A DNA stretch of 64,000 nucleotides from Halodesulfovibrio sp. (GTDB lineage Bacteria > Desulfobacterota > Desulfovibrionia > Desulfovibrionales > Desulfovibrionaceae). Under the pieces are notes generated by a model. It ran no database searches. It saw only the letters and a list, made by a program, of their open reading frames with translations, and was not told the DNA's origin. The translations under genes and the position numbers were made by a program. The stretch is from assembly GCF_015482765.1 (NCBI RefSeq), contig NZ_JADMLB010000067.1, positions 24,738 through 88,737 of the forward strand, in the 5' to 3' direction. Shown piece by piece: positions 34,992 to 43,990 of the stretch (position 1 is the first letter of the stretch; the number at the start of each line of letters is the position of its first letter).

Positions 34992-37148
34992 ATGATCAGG
35001 ATTCAGGAAATTTTAGATAAAGTAACAGAACTTCGTCCCGATGCGGACGTTGCTCTGATTCAGAAAGCGTATGTGTTTTCTGCTGCTGCGCATGCCGGTC
35101 AAACTCGTCTTTCCGGCGAGCCGTATCTGTCGCATCCGCTTTCTGTCGCTTATGAGCTTGCCTGTATGCGAATGGATGATGTTTCCATTGCTGCGGGGCT
35201 GCTGCATGACACTGTAGAAGATACTTCTGCGAGTATCGAAGCTATTGATGCGCAGTTCGGTGAAGAAGTGGCAGACGTTGTTGACGGTGTAACCAAAATT
35301 AGTCTGATGACTTTTGAAAGCAAGGAAGCTGCTCAAGCGGAGAATATCCGTAAGATGATTCTTGCTATGGCGGAAGATATTCGAGTGCTTATTGTTAAGC
35401 TTGCTGACAGGCTTCATAACATGCGCACATTGGATTTTCAGAAGCCGCACAAGCAGAAACTGATTTCTCAGGAGACAATGGACATCTATGTTCCGTTGGC
35501 TAACCGTCTTGGCTTGCACCGCATTAAGCTTGAGCTTGAAGATTTAAGTTTTAGATATTTGCGTCCTGAAGTGTTTAATTCCATTACAGAGTGGTTGGAA
35601 GAAAACAGAAGCTCAGGACAGGAATATATTCAGAGCGTAATCCAGCTGCTGTCATCAATGATGACAGACAACAAAATTAAAGCCGAGATCAAAGGGCGAA
35701 TTAAGTATCGTTACTCCATTTACCGTAAAATGGAGCAGCAGCACCTTACCCTTGATCAGGTTCATGACATTATCGCGTTCCGCGTTATCGTAAAAGATGT
35801 TCGTGACTGTTACGCTGTTCTGGGGCTTGTTCATGCTATGTGGAAGCCTGTGCACGGGAGATTTAAAGATTACATCTCCATGCCTAAGGCGAACATGTAT
35901 CAGAGTCTGCACACCACTGTTATGGGGCCGGAAGGCGAGCGCATTGAAATTCAGATCCGTACTGACGAAATGGATCAGATGGCTGAATTCGGTGTTGCTT
36001 CTCACTGGCTTTACAAAGAAGGGGGCGGTGGTCGTCTTAAGGCTCGAGATGTACAGCAGTTTACATGGCTTCGAGAGCTTTTGGACTGGCAGAAGATGGA
36101 AACGGATTCCAAAGAGTTTATGCGCTCTTTGAAGTTCGATCTGTTTAAAGACGAAGTATATGTATTTACTCCCGGTGGTGATGTAAAAGAATTACCGGAA
36201 GAGGCCAGTCCTGTCGATTTTGCGTACATGATTCATACGCAGGTCGGTGATAAATGTTCCGGCGCTAAAGTTAACGGTAAGCTCGTTCCGCTTTCTACTC
36301 CGTTGAAAAACGGTGATACTGTAGAAATTATTACAGATCAGCACAGGCATCCGAGCAGGGACTGGTTGCGGTTTGTAAAAACTGCAAAAGCACGCACCCG
36401 TATTAATCACTTTATCCGTACCGAAGAGCGCACCCGTTCTATCAGCCTCGGTAAAGAAATGCTTGAAAAGCTCGGTCGCCGTATGGACATCAATGTTCAG
36501 AAAGCACTGAAAGAAGGCGCGTTTGATGCAGTAGCAGAAGAGTTCAACTTGAAAGAAGTTGATGAGCTTCTTTCTCAGGTTGGTTATGCCCGCCTTACTC
36601 CGCGTAAGGTATTGCAGCGCCTGCTTCCTAAAGAAGCACCGGAGCCGGAAGAAAAAGAAGTTGAACCGCAGCAGGAAGAGTCACGGGTTGAGCATACTCA
36701 TGCAAACAGTGTCGGTATTAAAGGTGTAGACGATGTGCTGGTTCGATTTGCACGTTGTTGTACTCCTGTGCCGGGTGAAGCCATTGTTGGCTTTATCAGC
36801 CGTGGACGCGGTGTAACTGTGCATACCTCTGACTGTCCTAACGTGCAGAACCTTGAGGCCGAACGCCTGATTTCTGTATATTGGGATGGTACTGAAGATA
36901 AACCGTACCCTGCCCGCATCAAGATGATTTCTAAAAACATTATGGGCATGATGGCGAAGGTTAGTGACCTGTTAATGCAGGAGAAAGTAAACCTTGATGC
37001 CGGTATGTTCCATTCAATGGTAGATGGAATGTCTGAAATGGAGTTTACTGTAGAGGTTCGGGATATTGCCCATCTGTACAGAACTATTGATAAACTTCGT
37101 GCTCTTGATGGAATGGTGGAAGTATCTAGACTTTCCTCTTCAGATTAA
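34992..37148 (+). CDS. rel: Bifunctional (p)ppGpp synthetase/hydrolase, RelA/SpoT family
   Basis: The stringent-response enzyme makes and degrades (p)ppGpp. Its 718 residues hold, in order: an HD hydrolase domain with LLHDTVEDT and ADRLHNMRTL intact, the synthetase domain with YSIYRKM and YQSLHTTVMGP, a TGS domain starting VYVFTPGGDV, a conserved-cysteine region (FARCCTPVPG) and a C-terminal ACT domain. Both activities should be present, as expected for a lone Rel. It shares a transcript with the binding lipoprotein upstream; the link is unexplained. Confidence 0.95.
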   Translation: MIRIQEILDKVTELRPDADVALIQKAYVFSAAAHAGQTRLSGEPYLSHPLSVAYELACMRMDDVSIAAGLLHDTVEDTSASIEAIDAQFGEEVADVVDGVTKISLMTFESKEAAQAENIRKMILAMAEDIRVLIVKLADRLHNMRTLDFQKPHKQKLISQETMDIYVPLANRLGLHRIKLELEDLSFRYLRPEVFNSITEWLEENRSSGQEYIQSVIQLLSSMMTDNKIKAEIKGRIKYRYSIYRKMEQQHLTLDQVHDIIAFRVIVKDVRDCYAVLGLVHAMWKPVHGRFKDYISMPKANMYQSLHTTVMGPEGERIEIQIRTDEMDQMAEFGVASHWLYKEGGGGRLKARDVQQFTWLRELLDWQKMETDSKEFMRSLKFDLFKDEVYVFTPGGDVKELPEEASPVDFAYMIHTQVGDKCSGAKVNGKLVPLSTPLKNGDTVEIITDQHRHPSRDWLRFVKTAKARTRINHFIRTEERTRSISLGKEMLEKLGRRMDINVQKALKEGAFDAVAEEFNLKEVDELLSQVGYARLTPRKVLQRLLPKEAPEPEEKEVEPQQEESRVEHTHANSVGIKGVDDVLVRFARCCTPVPGEAIVGFISRGRGVTVHTSDCPNVQNLEAERLISVYWDGTEDKPYPARIKMISKNIMGMMAKVSDLLMQEKVNLDAGMFHSMVDGMSEMEFTVEVRDIAHLYRTIDKLRALDGMVEVSRLSSSD

Positions 37149-37552
37149 TTTAATTTTGCCGATAAGCATTGTAGCCGCGGTTTTTTGCGACTACAAATGC
37201 TGTATCTGCGATACATGTAGTTTCTATAGAATGTAAAAGCCGCGATGCCTGAAAATGGTTTCGCGGCTTTTTTTGATGTTACTTCTGTTTAGTCTCTATT
37301 GTAGGTGGCAGGATGTTTTTTTAGAGTCTGCACTTTGTATTGTGCAAGCCGTACTCGCATGACTTTAGTCGTTGCTGTAGAGTAATTAAAAGAGAATTAC
37401 TTTTTGTTAAAAATAGCCAATGCTTGCCTATTGTAAAATAACAAGAATTCTCTATGGTGTTCTAAACAGACTGGAAGCTTTATACAGTATGTCGCTGGTG
37501 GAATATACGCGTACTGTACTGGTCCGTTGAAAAATGTGAACAGGAGATTCTG
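37149..37552. other. Intergenic region between rel and cheB
   Basis: About 400 bases without a convincing gene. It contains an imperfect hairpin at 37166-37200 and the terminator at 37235-37274. The AT-rich rest presumably carries the promoter of the chemotaxis operon. GCCGATAA occurs at 37158-37165 but has no matching -35. Confidence 0.6.
37235..37274 (+). terminator. Terminator of the rel operon
   Basis: AAAAGCCGCGA pairs with TCGCGGCTTTT around a 15-base loop, followed by further Ts. Confidence 0.85.
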
Positions 37553-38602
37553 TTGATTAGGGTTGTAGTAGTTGATGATTCCGCTTTCATGCGGAAAGCG
37601 CTGACAACAATGCTGGAGAAGGATCCAGATATCAAAGTTGTTGCAACGGCACGTAATGGTGCCGAGGGGCTTACTGTTATCCGACAGTATGATCCGGATG
37701 TTGTTACGCTTGATATTGAGATGCCTAAAATGGACGGCCTTACTGCGCTGCGTCATATTATGATGGAGATGCCGCGTCCTGTTTTGATGATCAGTTCTCT
37801 TACAACGGAAGGTGCGGAGTCTACACTTAAGGCTATGGAGCTTGGTGCGGTAGACTTTATTCCAAAGCAGCTTTCCAAGGTTTCCCTTGAGATCGTTAAA
37901 ATAGAAAAAGATCTTCAGCAAAAAGTTAAGTATGTTTCCCGCCGCAAAATCCGTGCGCCACGTACCAGCAGACCGCCTGTAGCTGCTAGGACTGCTCGCG
38001 TAGCTCCTCCGGTTATGCGTGGTAGACCTAAACGTGATGTTGTTGCGATTGGTGTTTCTACCGGCGGCCCGCCTGCTGTGCAGAAAGTATTATCTAAACT
38101 TCCGGCAAACTTTCCGGCTGCTATTCTTATTGCGCAGCATATGCCGGCAGCTTTTACAGGTCCTTTTGCAAAACGTCTCGACAGTGTTTGTAAGATTACC
38201 GTTAAAGAAGCTTCAGGCTCAGAACCCGTTGCTCCGGGAACAGCATATATCGCTCCCGGTGGTAAGCACATTGTGTTGCAGCAACGCGGATCACGAATGG
38301 AAGTTGTCGTTAAAGAAGAACCGGCCGATGCGTTGTATAAGCCATCTGCAAACGTATTAATTGAGTCGGTTGCGAAAGCACAGGGACGCCGTGCCGTGGG
38401 GGCAATTTTTACTGGTATGGGGAATGATGGCTTACTGGGGATTCGTGAACTTAAGAATAAAGGCGGCTACATTTTAGCTCAGAATGATGCCTCCTGTGTT
38501 GTTTACGGAATGCCTAAAGCCATTGTGGACGCTAAGCTGACCGATGAGATACTCGATATCGATGATATGGCTGCAGCGCTGATGGCAAGCATTTACAAAT
38601 AA
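37553..38602 (+). CDS. cheB: Chemotaxis protein-glutamate methylesterase CheB
   Basis: CheB removes methyl groups from chemoreceptors to reset the signal. The 349-residue protein has an N-terminal receiver with the phospho-acceptor Asp in TLDIEMPKMDG and a C-terminal esterase domain with the catalytic Ser (GVSTGGPPA), His (AQHMPAAFTG) and Asp (GMGNDG). The two are joined by an Arg/Pro-rich linker. It starts with TTG, six bases after CAGGAG. First gene of the chemotaxis cluster. Confidence 0.95.
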   Translation: MIRVVVVDDSAFMRKALTTMLEKDPDIKVVATARNGAEGLTVIRQYDPDVVTLDIEMPKMDGLTALRHIMMEMPRPVLMISSLTTEGAESTLKAMELGAVDFIPKQLSKVSLEIVKIEKDLQQKVKYVSRRKIRAPRTSRPPVAARTARVAPPVMRGRPKRDVVAIGVSTGGPPAVQKVLSKLPANFPAAILIAQHMPAAFTGPFAKRLDSVCKITVKEASGSEPVAPGTAYIAPGGKHIVLQQRGSRMEVVVKEEPADALYKPSANVLIESVAKAQGRRAVGAIFTGMGNDGLLGIRELKNKGGYILAQNDASCVVYGMPKAIVDAKLTDEILDIDDMAAALMASIYK

Positions 38603-38639
38603 TGAATGCGGAATTTCCGCCAAGTAAGAAGGTATACGT

Positions 38640-40562
38640 ATGTCTGAATGTGACAAAATTTTAAATCAGTTACGCTCTGATGATTCCGAGTCCGTTCGTG
38701 ATGCTGCCTTTGTTGCAGGCACTGAAAAACTCGAATGTGCGGTTCCGGAACTTATCCGCCATATTCAGGAAGGAAACCTTGGGGTGCAGGAAGCTGCAGA
38801 TCGTGCTCTTCGAGTTATCCGCGGGGATAAAACAGTTCAGGCGGTCATTCCGCTTCTCGCTTCTGAAGAAGCACCTGTACGTAACGCTGCTATGGATATT
38901 CTTCGCGAAATTGCGGAGGACGATCTTGAAAGTGTTATGAGCCAGCTTGAAAGCTCTGATCCGGACTTACGAATTTTTATTTCTGATATTCTTGGATCTT
39001 CCAATAGTCTGTTTGCTGTAGCACCGCTTTGTGACGCTCTTTTAAAAGATGACGAAGTTAACGTACGCTATCAGGCCGCTGTGAGTTTGGGGGAACTTGG
39101 TTTTTCTGATGCTGCTGACAGCTTGATTCAAGCTCTTGAAGATGAAGAGTGGGTTCAGTTCTCCGTTATTGAAGCGTTGACTAAAATCGGTGCTGCTCAA
39201 ACTGCCGGTGCGTTAGTTCGTGCGCTCAGTAAATCAACACCGCTTGTTGCTTCCATGATTGTAGAAGCTCTTGGTGAAATGGGCGACTTGAAGATTGTTC
39301 CGTTGTTGATTGAACAGATGAAGACTGCTCCTGCTCCTTTGCAGAATAAAATTTGTCGCGCTGTTGTTCAGCTGTTAGGGGACAAGACTCTTGAGCTTCT
39401 TCCTTCAGATAAGCGTGAACAGTTTAATGCAGCGCTGTTGACTGCGTTGGAAGATGAGGATGAACAGATTCAACTTGCTGCGTTGCGGGGGCTCTCCACA
39501 GCGAAGGGCGATGAAGCAACGCAGAAGGTAATGAGCACTGTTGCAACCTTCAATATTGATCGCGATACTGACAAGTTGATCGCTGCAGTGGAATGTCTTG
39601 CACATATCGGCTGTAACAACGCATTGCTCGACGTATTTCTTGAAGATAACGAACTTGCTTTGCGAGTTGCGGCGGAAGCTGTCTCCCGTATGTCTGAACA
39701 TGAAATGCAGAAAGCGATTCCGACTATCTTATCTATCTTCAATGACAAAGGTCTCTTTGTTCAGCGTGATCTTATTACTGTATTGGTAAAAGCGGCTGAT
39801 TCCTCTGAAGAAGAATTTTTCCAGAATATTTTGAGAGTTCATACTGATGAAATGATTCTCAAAAAAGCTTTGTACTTCCTTGGAGCTAATTGCAGTTCTC
39901 CGGAAAGCGCAGAGATTGTTTTCGAAATGTTGTCTCATGAATCCTTTGAAGTGAAAGATGCTGCATTGGAAGCAGCAATTTCTATGGATAACGAGATGCT
40001 TTGGATTCGCTTTGTGTCCAGAGTGGAAAGCGAAGACCCTACTGAACGCATGATGGCAGTCTACGCGTTAGGTAAGTCTATGAATGATGTTCATGTTGAA
40101 CTGTTGAAAGAAGCACTTTCAGATCCGGTTGTTGATGTTCGTCTTGTGGCGCTCGAAGGTCTGGTTGCGTTAAGTTCTGAACCTGCTGCGTTGATTGAAG
40201 AGGTTCAGGCACTGCTCCATGACAGTAACCGTGATGTGCGTCTTGCTGTTGTTGATATGATCGGTAAAACCCAGTCTTCTGTGTACCAGCATTACCTTAT
40301 TGAAGCGTTACAGGATGAAGACGACTGGGTAGCTGTTCGTGCTATTGAGCACCTTGGTGCGTTGCACAACGATGATGTTGTTGAGCCGCTTTTAGGTGTT
40401 TTTGCGGCAAGGGATGCTCTTGTTCAGCATAAGGTCATTAAAATGTTGGGTAAAATGGGTACCGAGCGTTGCTTTGGTGCACTGTTAACTATGATGAGTC
40501 ACGATGATCCGGAGATTTGCGAGGCTGCTGAACGTGCGGCGGATCAGATCAGAAGCAGATAG
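38640..40562 (+). CDS. HEAT-repeat protein in chemotaxis cluster
   Basis: This 640-residue soluble protein is made almost entirely of HEAT-like helical repeats; units such as VRNAAMDILREIAEDDLESV, VNVRYQAAVSLGELGFSDAA and DVRLVALEGLVALSSEPA recur about every 31-37 residues from end to end. No catalytic motif is seen. Such solenoids act as protein scaffolds. It lies between cheB and cheR with short gaps (37 and 12 bases), so it probably takes part in receptor adaptation or array assembly. That role is inference. AAGAAGG precedes the ATG. Confidence 0.87.
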   Translation: MSECDKILNQLRSDDSESVRDAAFVAGTEKLECAVPELIRHIQEGNLGVQEAADRALRVIRGDKTVQAVIPLLASEEAPVRNAAMDILREIAEDDLESVMSQLESSDPDLRIFISDILGSSNSLFAVAPLCDALLKDDEVNVRYQAAVSLGELGFSDAADSLIQALEDEEWVQFSVIEALTKIGAAQTAGALVRALSKSTPLVASMIVEALGEMGDLKIVPLLIEQMKTAPAPLQNKICRAVVQLLGDKTLELLPSDKREQFNAALLTALEDEDEQIQLAALRGLSTAKGDEATQKVMSTVATFNIDRDTDKLIAAVECLAHIGCNNALLDVFLEDNELALRVAAEAVSRMSEHEMQKAIPTILSIFNDKGLFVQRDLITVLVKAADSSEEEFFQNILRVHTDEMILKKALYFLGANCSSPESAEIVFEMLSHESFEVKDAALEAAISMDNEMLWIRFVSRVESEDPTERMMAVYALGKSMNDVHVELLKEALSDPVVDVRLVALEGLVALSSEPAALIEEVQALLHDSNRDVRLAVVDMIGKTQSSVYQHYLIEALQDEDDWVAVRAIEHLGALHNDDVVEPLLGVFAARDALVQHKVIKMLGKMGTERCFGALLTMMSHDDPEICEAAERAADQIRSR

Positions 40563-40574
40563 TAGGGGGGCCAT

Positions 40575-41453
40575 GTGTCATCACTTTTTTCAAGAACGAC
40601 AAGTTTTCAACGGGAGCTTCACGCCAGTGATGAGGAGTTTCGTCAGATAAGAGACCATATCTACGATCTGTGCGGAATTCACATTGCTGACAACAGAAAG
40701 TATCTCATTGAGAACCGACTGGCAGCACGTCTTAAAGACTTAAATTTGAAAACCTTTGGCGAGTATTACTACTATTTGCGGTATGATAAAAACCGTCGAG
40801 AAGAGTTGAATCGTTTGTACGAAGTGATTACAACCAACGAGACGAGTTTTTACAGAAACCCGCCACAGCTTAAGGTTTTTCAGGAAGTGGTTTTAAAGGA
40901 AATGCTGGATGCCCTGCGGGCAAAACGCAGCCGTAGACTTAGAATTTGGTCTGCCGGTTGTTCTTCCGGTGAAGAACCGTATACTTTGGGCATAATTTTG
41001 CATGAAGTCCTGAAGTCTGAAATTTCTTCCTGGGATATTAAGATTACAGCAAGTGACATTTCAACATCAGTGCTTGCTGCTGCGAAAAGCGGAATCTATT
41101 CCGATTACGTGCTCAGGACAACGCCTCCTGAGATTACTCGTAAGTATTTTAAACAGGAAGGTCGTGAATACCACCTTGCGGATAATGTTAAAAAACTTGT
41201 CCGTTTTGATCAGCTTAACTTAAATGACAAGCTGCAAATGAAGCGTGTGGAACGATCTCAGATTGTTTTCTGTAGAAACGTGATCATTTACTTTGATGAC
41301 GAAATGAAGACTCGTGTAATGAGTGCCTTCTACGATAACCTCCAGCCAGGAGGCGCATTGTTGATTGGACATTCTGAGTCATTGCATAATATATCTCGGG
41401 CGTTTAGGCCTGAACATCATAAGGGTGCGATCGTTTATCGCAAAGATTCCTAA
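40575..41453 (+). CDS. cheR: Chemotaxis protein methyltransferase CheR
   Basis: CheR methylates glutamates on chemoreceptors using S-adenosylmethionine. The 292-residue protein has the N-terminal helical domain and the SAM-binding loop IWSAGCSSGEEPYTLG near residue 123, with FCRNVIIYFD further on. It starts with GTG at 40575 after an AGGGGGG ribosome site; the ATG two bases earlier is out of frame. Together with cheB it forms the adaptation pair. Confidence 0.95.
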   Translation: MSSLFSRTTSFQRELHASDEEFRQIRDHIYDLCGIHIADNRKYLIENRLAARLKDLNLKTFGEYYYYLRYDKNRREELNRLYEVITTNETSFYRNPPQLKVFQEVVLKEMLDALRAKRSRRLRIWSAGCSSGEEPYTLGIILHEVLKSEISSWDIKITASDISTSVLAAAKSGIYSDYVLRTTPPEITRKYFKQEGREYHLADNVKKLVRFDQLNLNDKLQMKRVERSQIVFCRNVIIYFDDEMKTRVMSAFYDNLQPGGALLIGHSESLHNISRAFRPEHHKGAIVYRKDS

Positions 41454-41489
41454 CCGGAAGCAAAAGGGCACCCTGTAGAGGAGTATAGT

Positions 41490-42266
41490 TTGAACGCCAA
41501 AGTTCTGGCTATCGCCAACCAAAAAGGCGGCGTGGGAAAAACTACCACAACTGTCACCCTCGGTGCAGCATTGGCACGCATGAAAAAGAAGGTGCTCATT
41601 ATTGACCTTGATCCTCATGCGTGTGCTTCTGTCCATTTACGTTTTTTTCCTGATACGGTGCAACGGACAACGTATGATTTGTTCACCGCACCGCGTAAGG
41701 TTTGGCCACTGTTATGGAAGCAGCTTATTGGAAGAAAAGAAGGCCAGTATTTTGACACTGCGCCTGCTTCCATCAGGCTTTCAGAGCTTGAGGTGGATCT
41801 AAAAGAAAAACACGGAAAGGGCAGCCTGCTCAAAGCAGCATTGGAAGAAGTGCGTGATCAGTATGACTATATTTTGCTGGATTGCCCGCCTCAGTTAGGA
41901 ATGCTTCAGGTTAATGCAATTGTTGCGTGTGATCTTTTGATCATACCTATCCAGACAGATTTTCTGGCATTGCATGGTTTGAAATTGCTTTTTGATACAC
42001 TGCGAACCCTTAATAAGGTGCTGCCGAAGCCAGTTACCTACCGCGCTTTGGCAACTATGTATGACAAACGTGCGGGCGCATGCCGCAGGGTTTTGGATTT
42101 GCTTGGCAGAAAAATGGGGGACTTGATGTTTTCTACAGTAATCGGGGTTGATACTCGATTCAGGGACGCCAGCGCCTTGGGGAAAAGTGTGTATGAAATT
42201 GACGCATCCAGTCGTGGAGCACGTGGATATGAGCTTTTGGCAAAAGAGGTAGAAAGCTTATGGTAA
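41490..42266 (+). CDS. ParA-family ATPase in chemotaxis cluster (ParC-like)
   Basis: A 258-residue ParA/MinD-type ATPase with the deviant Walker A NQKGGVGKTTTTV, Walker A' DLDPHACASVHL and Walker B YILLDCPPQLG. It starts with TTG after GAGGAG. No parB or plasmid partner is present. Its place between cheR and cheW, with a 7-base overlap into cheW, suggests it positions the chemosensory array in the cell, as ParC does in Vibrio. A role in chromosome partition is less likely. Confidence 0.88.
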   Translation: MNAKVLAIANQKGGVGKTTTTVTLGAALARMKKKVLIIDLDPHACASVHLRFFPDTVQRTTYDLFTAPRKVWPLLWKQLIGRKEGQYFDTAPASIRLSELEVDLKEKHGKGSLLKAALEEVRDQYDYILLDCPPQLGMLQVNAIVACDLLIIPIQTDFLALHGLKLLFDTLRTLNKVLPKPVTYRALATMYDKRAGACRRVLDLLGRKMGDLMFSTVIGVDTRFRDASALGKSVYEIDASSRGARGYELLAKEVESLW

Positions 42267-43213
42267 AAACTCCTGAAGAATATTTTGAAGATCATTTATT
42301 TGATGTTGTGCAGGCTGAACCGGCGAATAGTTTTACGGCGGCAGAAGCAGCATTTATGTCAAAGTACCTTGGGGTTAATGAAGCAGAGGCGCTGGAGCGG
42401 CTCGGATTACATAAATCAGTGGAGCCTGAATGTGTTTTGGCTGCCGTGGGATCTGATTGTGAATCTAGTGCCGTTGAAACAGCGCCAGTAAGCGCTCCAT
42501 TAACCTCCCCGGTTGAAGTATCTGCTCAAAAGGTGAATACGCCTTCATCTTTTGAAACGGAAAAAGTAGAGACTGCCCCTGCTGCTGCAAGCGGGCAGGC
42601 TCCTGAAATTGCAGTTGCCGAGCCTGTTCGGGAGCAGGGTGTTGAAGAAACATCCTCTTCCTTCACAGATGACAGTGCCGGTGCTGAGTCTATTGCTCTT
42701 GCGCCAGAGGAAAGTAGCTGGCTGGGAAGCGAGTTTGAGAGAGAGCCGGATTTACTTGAGCAGCTCCGTAATGAGAGTGAGTTGCAGATGGTTAGTTTTT
42801 TCCTTGGAACACAGGAATTTACTGTGCCGATCAGTGCGGTACAAGAGGTAATAAGATACCTTCCGGCTACCAAGCTTCCGGTTGCTCCTCCTTTTGTGAC
42901 AGGAGTTATTAACTTACGGGGGACAGTAACACCGATTATTCAGTTGCGGGAATTACTCGGTATTGCTGGTTTAGAAGAACAAGAGCGGTCAGACAAATTT
43001 ATTGTGGTTTGCAAGCGACACGGACTTCAGTTCGGGCTTGTGATTGATACTGTTCATACTATGTATCGAGTACCGCAAGATTCCATTGACTGGGCTGTTG
43101 AATCTCACCTTGGAGTAGCAGTGCAGTATGTATTTGGATTAATGAAGTCTGATGACATGCTCATAGGTATTATTTCTGTAGATAATATTGTTGAAGCCAT
43201 CCTTGAAGGATAG
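42260..43213 (+). CDS. cheW: CheW-domain coupling protein with long N-terminal extension
   Basis: The last 145 residues are a CheW domain (MVSFFLGTQEFTVPI, then PPFVTGVINLRGTVTPIIQLR), which links receptors to the CheA kinase. It is preceded by about 170 residues: a short conserved-looking start (KTPEEYFEDHLFDVV and an acidic helix) and a disordered Ala/Pro/Glu/Val-rich stretch. Normal CheW is about 160 residues long. The gene overlaps the ParA gene by 7 bases. By position and build it may play the part of Vibrio ParP, which ties the ParA-like ATPase to the array. Confidence 0.88.
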   Translation: MVKTPEEYFEDHLFDVVQAEPANSFTAAEAAFMSKYLGVNEAEALERLGLHKSVEPECVLAAVGSDCESSAVETAPVSAPLTSPVEVSAQKVNTPSSFETEKVETAPAAASGQAPEIAVAEPVREQGVEETSSSFTDDSAGAESIALAPEESSWLGSEFEREPDLLEQLRNESELQMVSFFLGTQEFTVPISAVQEVIRYLPATKLPVAPPFVTGVINLRGTVTPIIQLRELLGIAGLEEQERSDKFIVVCKRHGLQFGLVIDTVHTMYRVPQDSIDWAVESHLGVAVQYVFGLMKSDDMLIGIISVDNIVEAILEG

Positions 43214-43225
43214 AGAGCGCTAAAA

Positions 43226-43594
43226 ATGAGTAAACATATTCTTATTGTAGACGATTCCAAGACAGTTCGAAATCTCGTAGCGTTTATTATGAAAAATGAA
43301 GGCTTTAAAGTGACTGCTGCGGAAGATGGTTTGGATGGTTTGGAAAAGCTGTACTCTTGCGGTGCCGTTGACCTGATTATTACAGACATCAATATGCCAC
43401 ATATGGATGGCTTTACGTTTATTGAAAACGTACGCAAGCAGGACACCTATCGTGACCTGCCAATTGTTGTTTTGTCAACAGAAGGGCAGGAGCAGGATAT
43501 CAAACTGGGTATGAGCCTTGGTGCTAACCTGTATATGGTTAAACCGGCACAGCCGGAAAAGATGGTTCGAAACGTACGAATGCTGCTTGGCTAA
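43226..43594 (+). CDS. cheY: Chemotaxis response regulator CheY
   Basis: A 122-residue single receiver domain. The acidic pair (IVDDS), phospho-acceptor Asp in ITDINMPHMDG, the switch Ser/Thr in VLSTEG and the lysine in VKPAQ are all present, so it should be phosphorylated by CheA. In its active form it would bind the flagellar motor switch, or serve signal termination. It follows cheW by 12 bases and is closed by a hairpin. Confidence 0.93.
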   Translation: MSKHILIVDDSKTVRNLVAFIMKNEGFKVTAAEDGLDGLEKLYSCGAVDLIITDINMPHMDGFTFIENVRKQDTYRDLPIVVLSTEGQEQDIKLGMSLGANLYMVKPAQPEKMVRNVRMLLG

Positions 43595-43614
43595 GCGTGT
43601 GTTATGGGCTTTTT

Positions 43615-43650
43615 GCTACTGCAAGCATTATGCTTGCAGTAGCGTTTAAT
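43615..43650 (+). terminator. Hairpin after cheY
   Basis: A perfect 13-bp stem GCTACTGCAAGCA/TGCTTGCAGTAGC with a 3-base loop is followed by GTTTAATTTA. The T-run is weak, so termination may be partial. It lies in a 396-base gap before cheA that otherwise holds no gene. Confidence 0.7.
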
Positions 43651-43885
43651 TTATAGACTGGTTTGAACAATGCCTTTCGCCGGTTTTTAAGCAGGTTACA
43701 GTTGTTATGTTTGCTATGAGAAATGTGGCGAATTAGCAGCTGTGTTCCACTCTTTTTCTTTTGCTTTTTTTTAGATTGGCTTGCTTTGCTTTTTAGATTC
43801 TCTGGATAGAGAGATGTAGCGGGTGCCTTTTTTGTGACAAAAAAGCGTATGGCATGTCATCTGTTTGTTTTTTCACTATGTTTTC

Positions 43886-43912
43886 TAATTATCTGCGAAA
43901 TTCTACCGATAC
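43886..43912 (+). promoter_or_regulatory. Sigma-28 (FliA)-like promoter upstream of cheA
   Basis: TAAT, 15 bases, then ACCGATAC resembles the flagellar sigma-28 consensus TAAA-N15-GCCGATAA, with the CCGATA core intact and correct spacing. It lies about 80 bases before the cheA start and behind the hairpin at 43615-43643, which fits separate expression of cheA. Confidence 0.45.
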
Positions 43913-43990
43913 GACTCTATACAGAGAGCAGGCAATTGTTGGGCTTGCCTGTATTATGCGTTTTTCACTACATCCATTTGGGGACAAAGT

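Noticed and set aside
37158..37165. Perfect GCCGATAA, a sigma-28 -10 element, upstream of cheB
   Set aside because: No TAAA-like -35 lies 14-16 bases upstream, and it is almost 400 bases from cheB with a terminator in between.
41490..42266. Plasmid or chromosome partition locus
   Set aside because: There is no parB or parS-like repeat, and the gene is embedded in and overlaps a chemotaxis operon.
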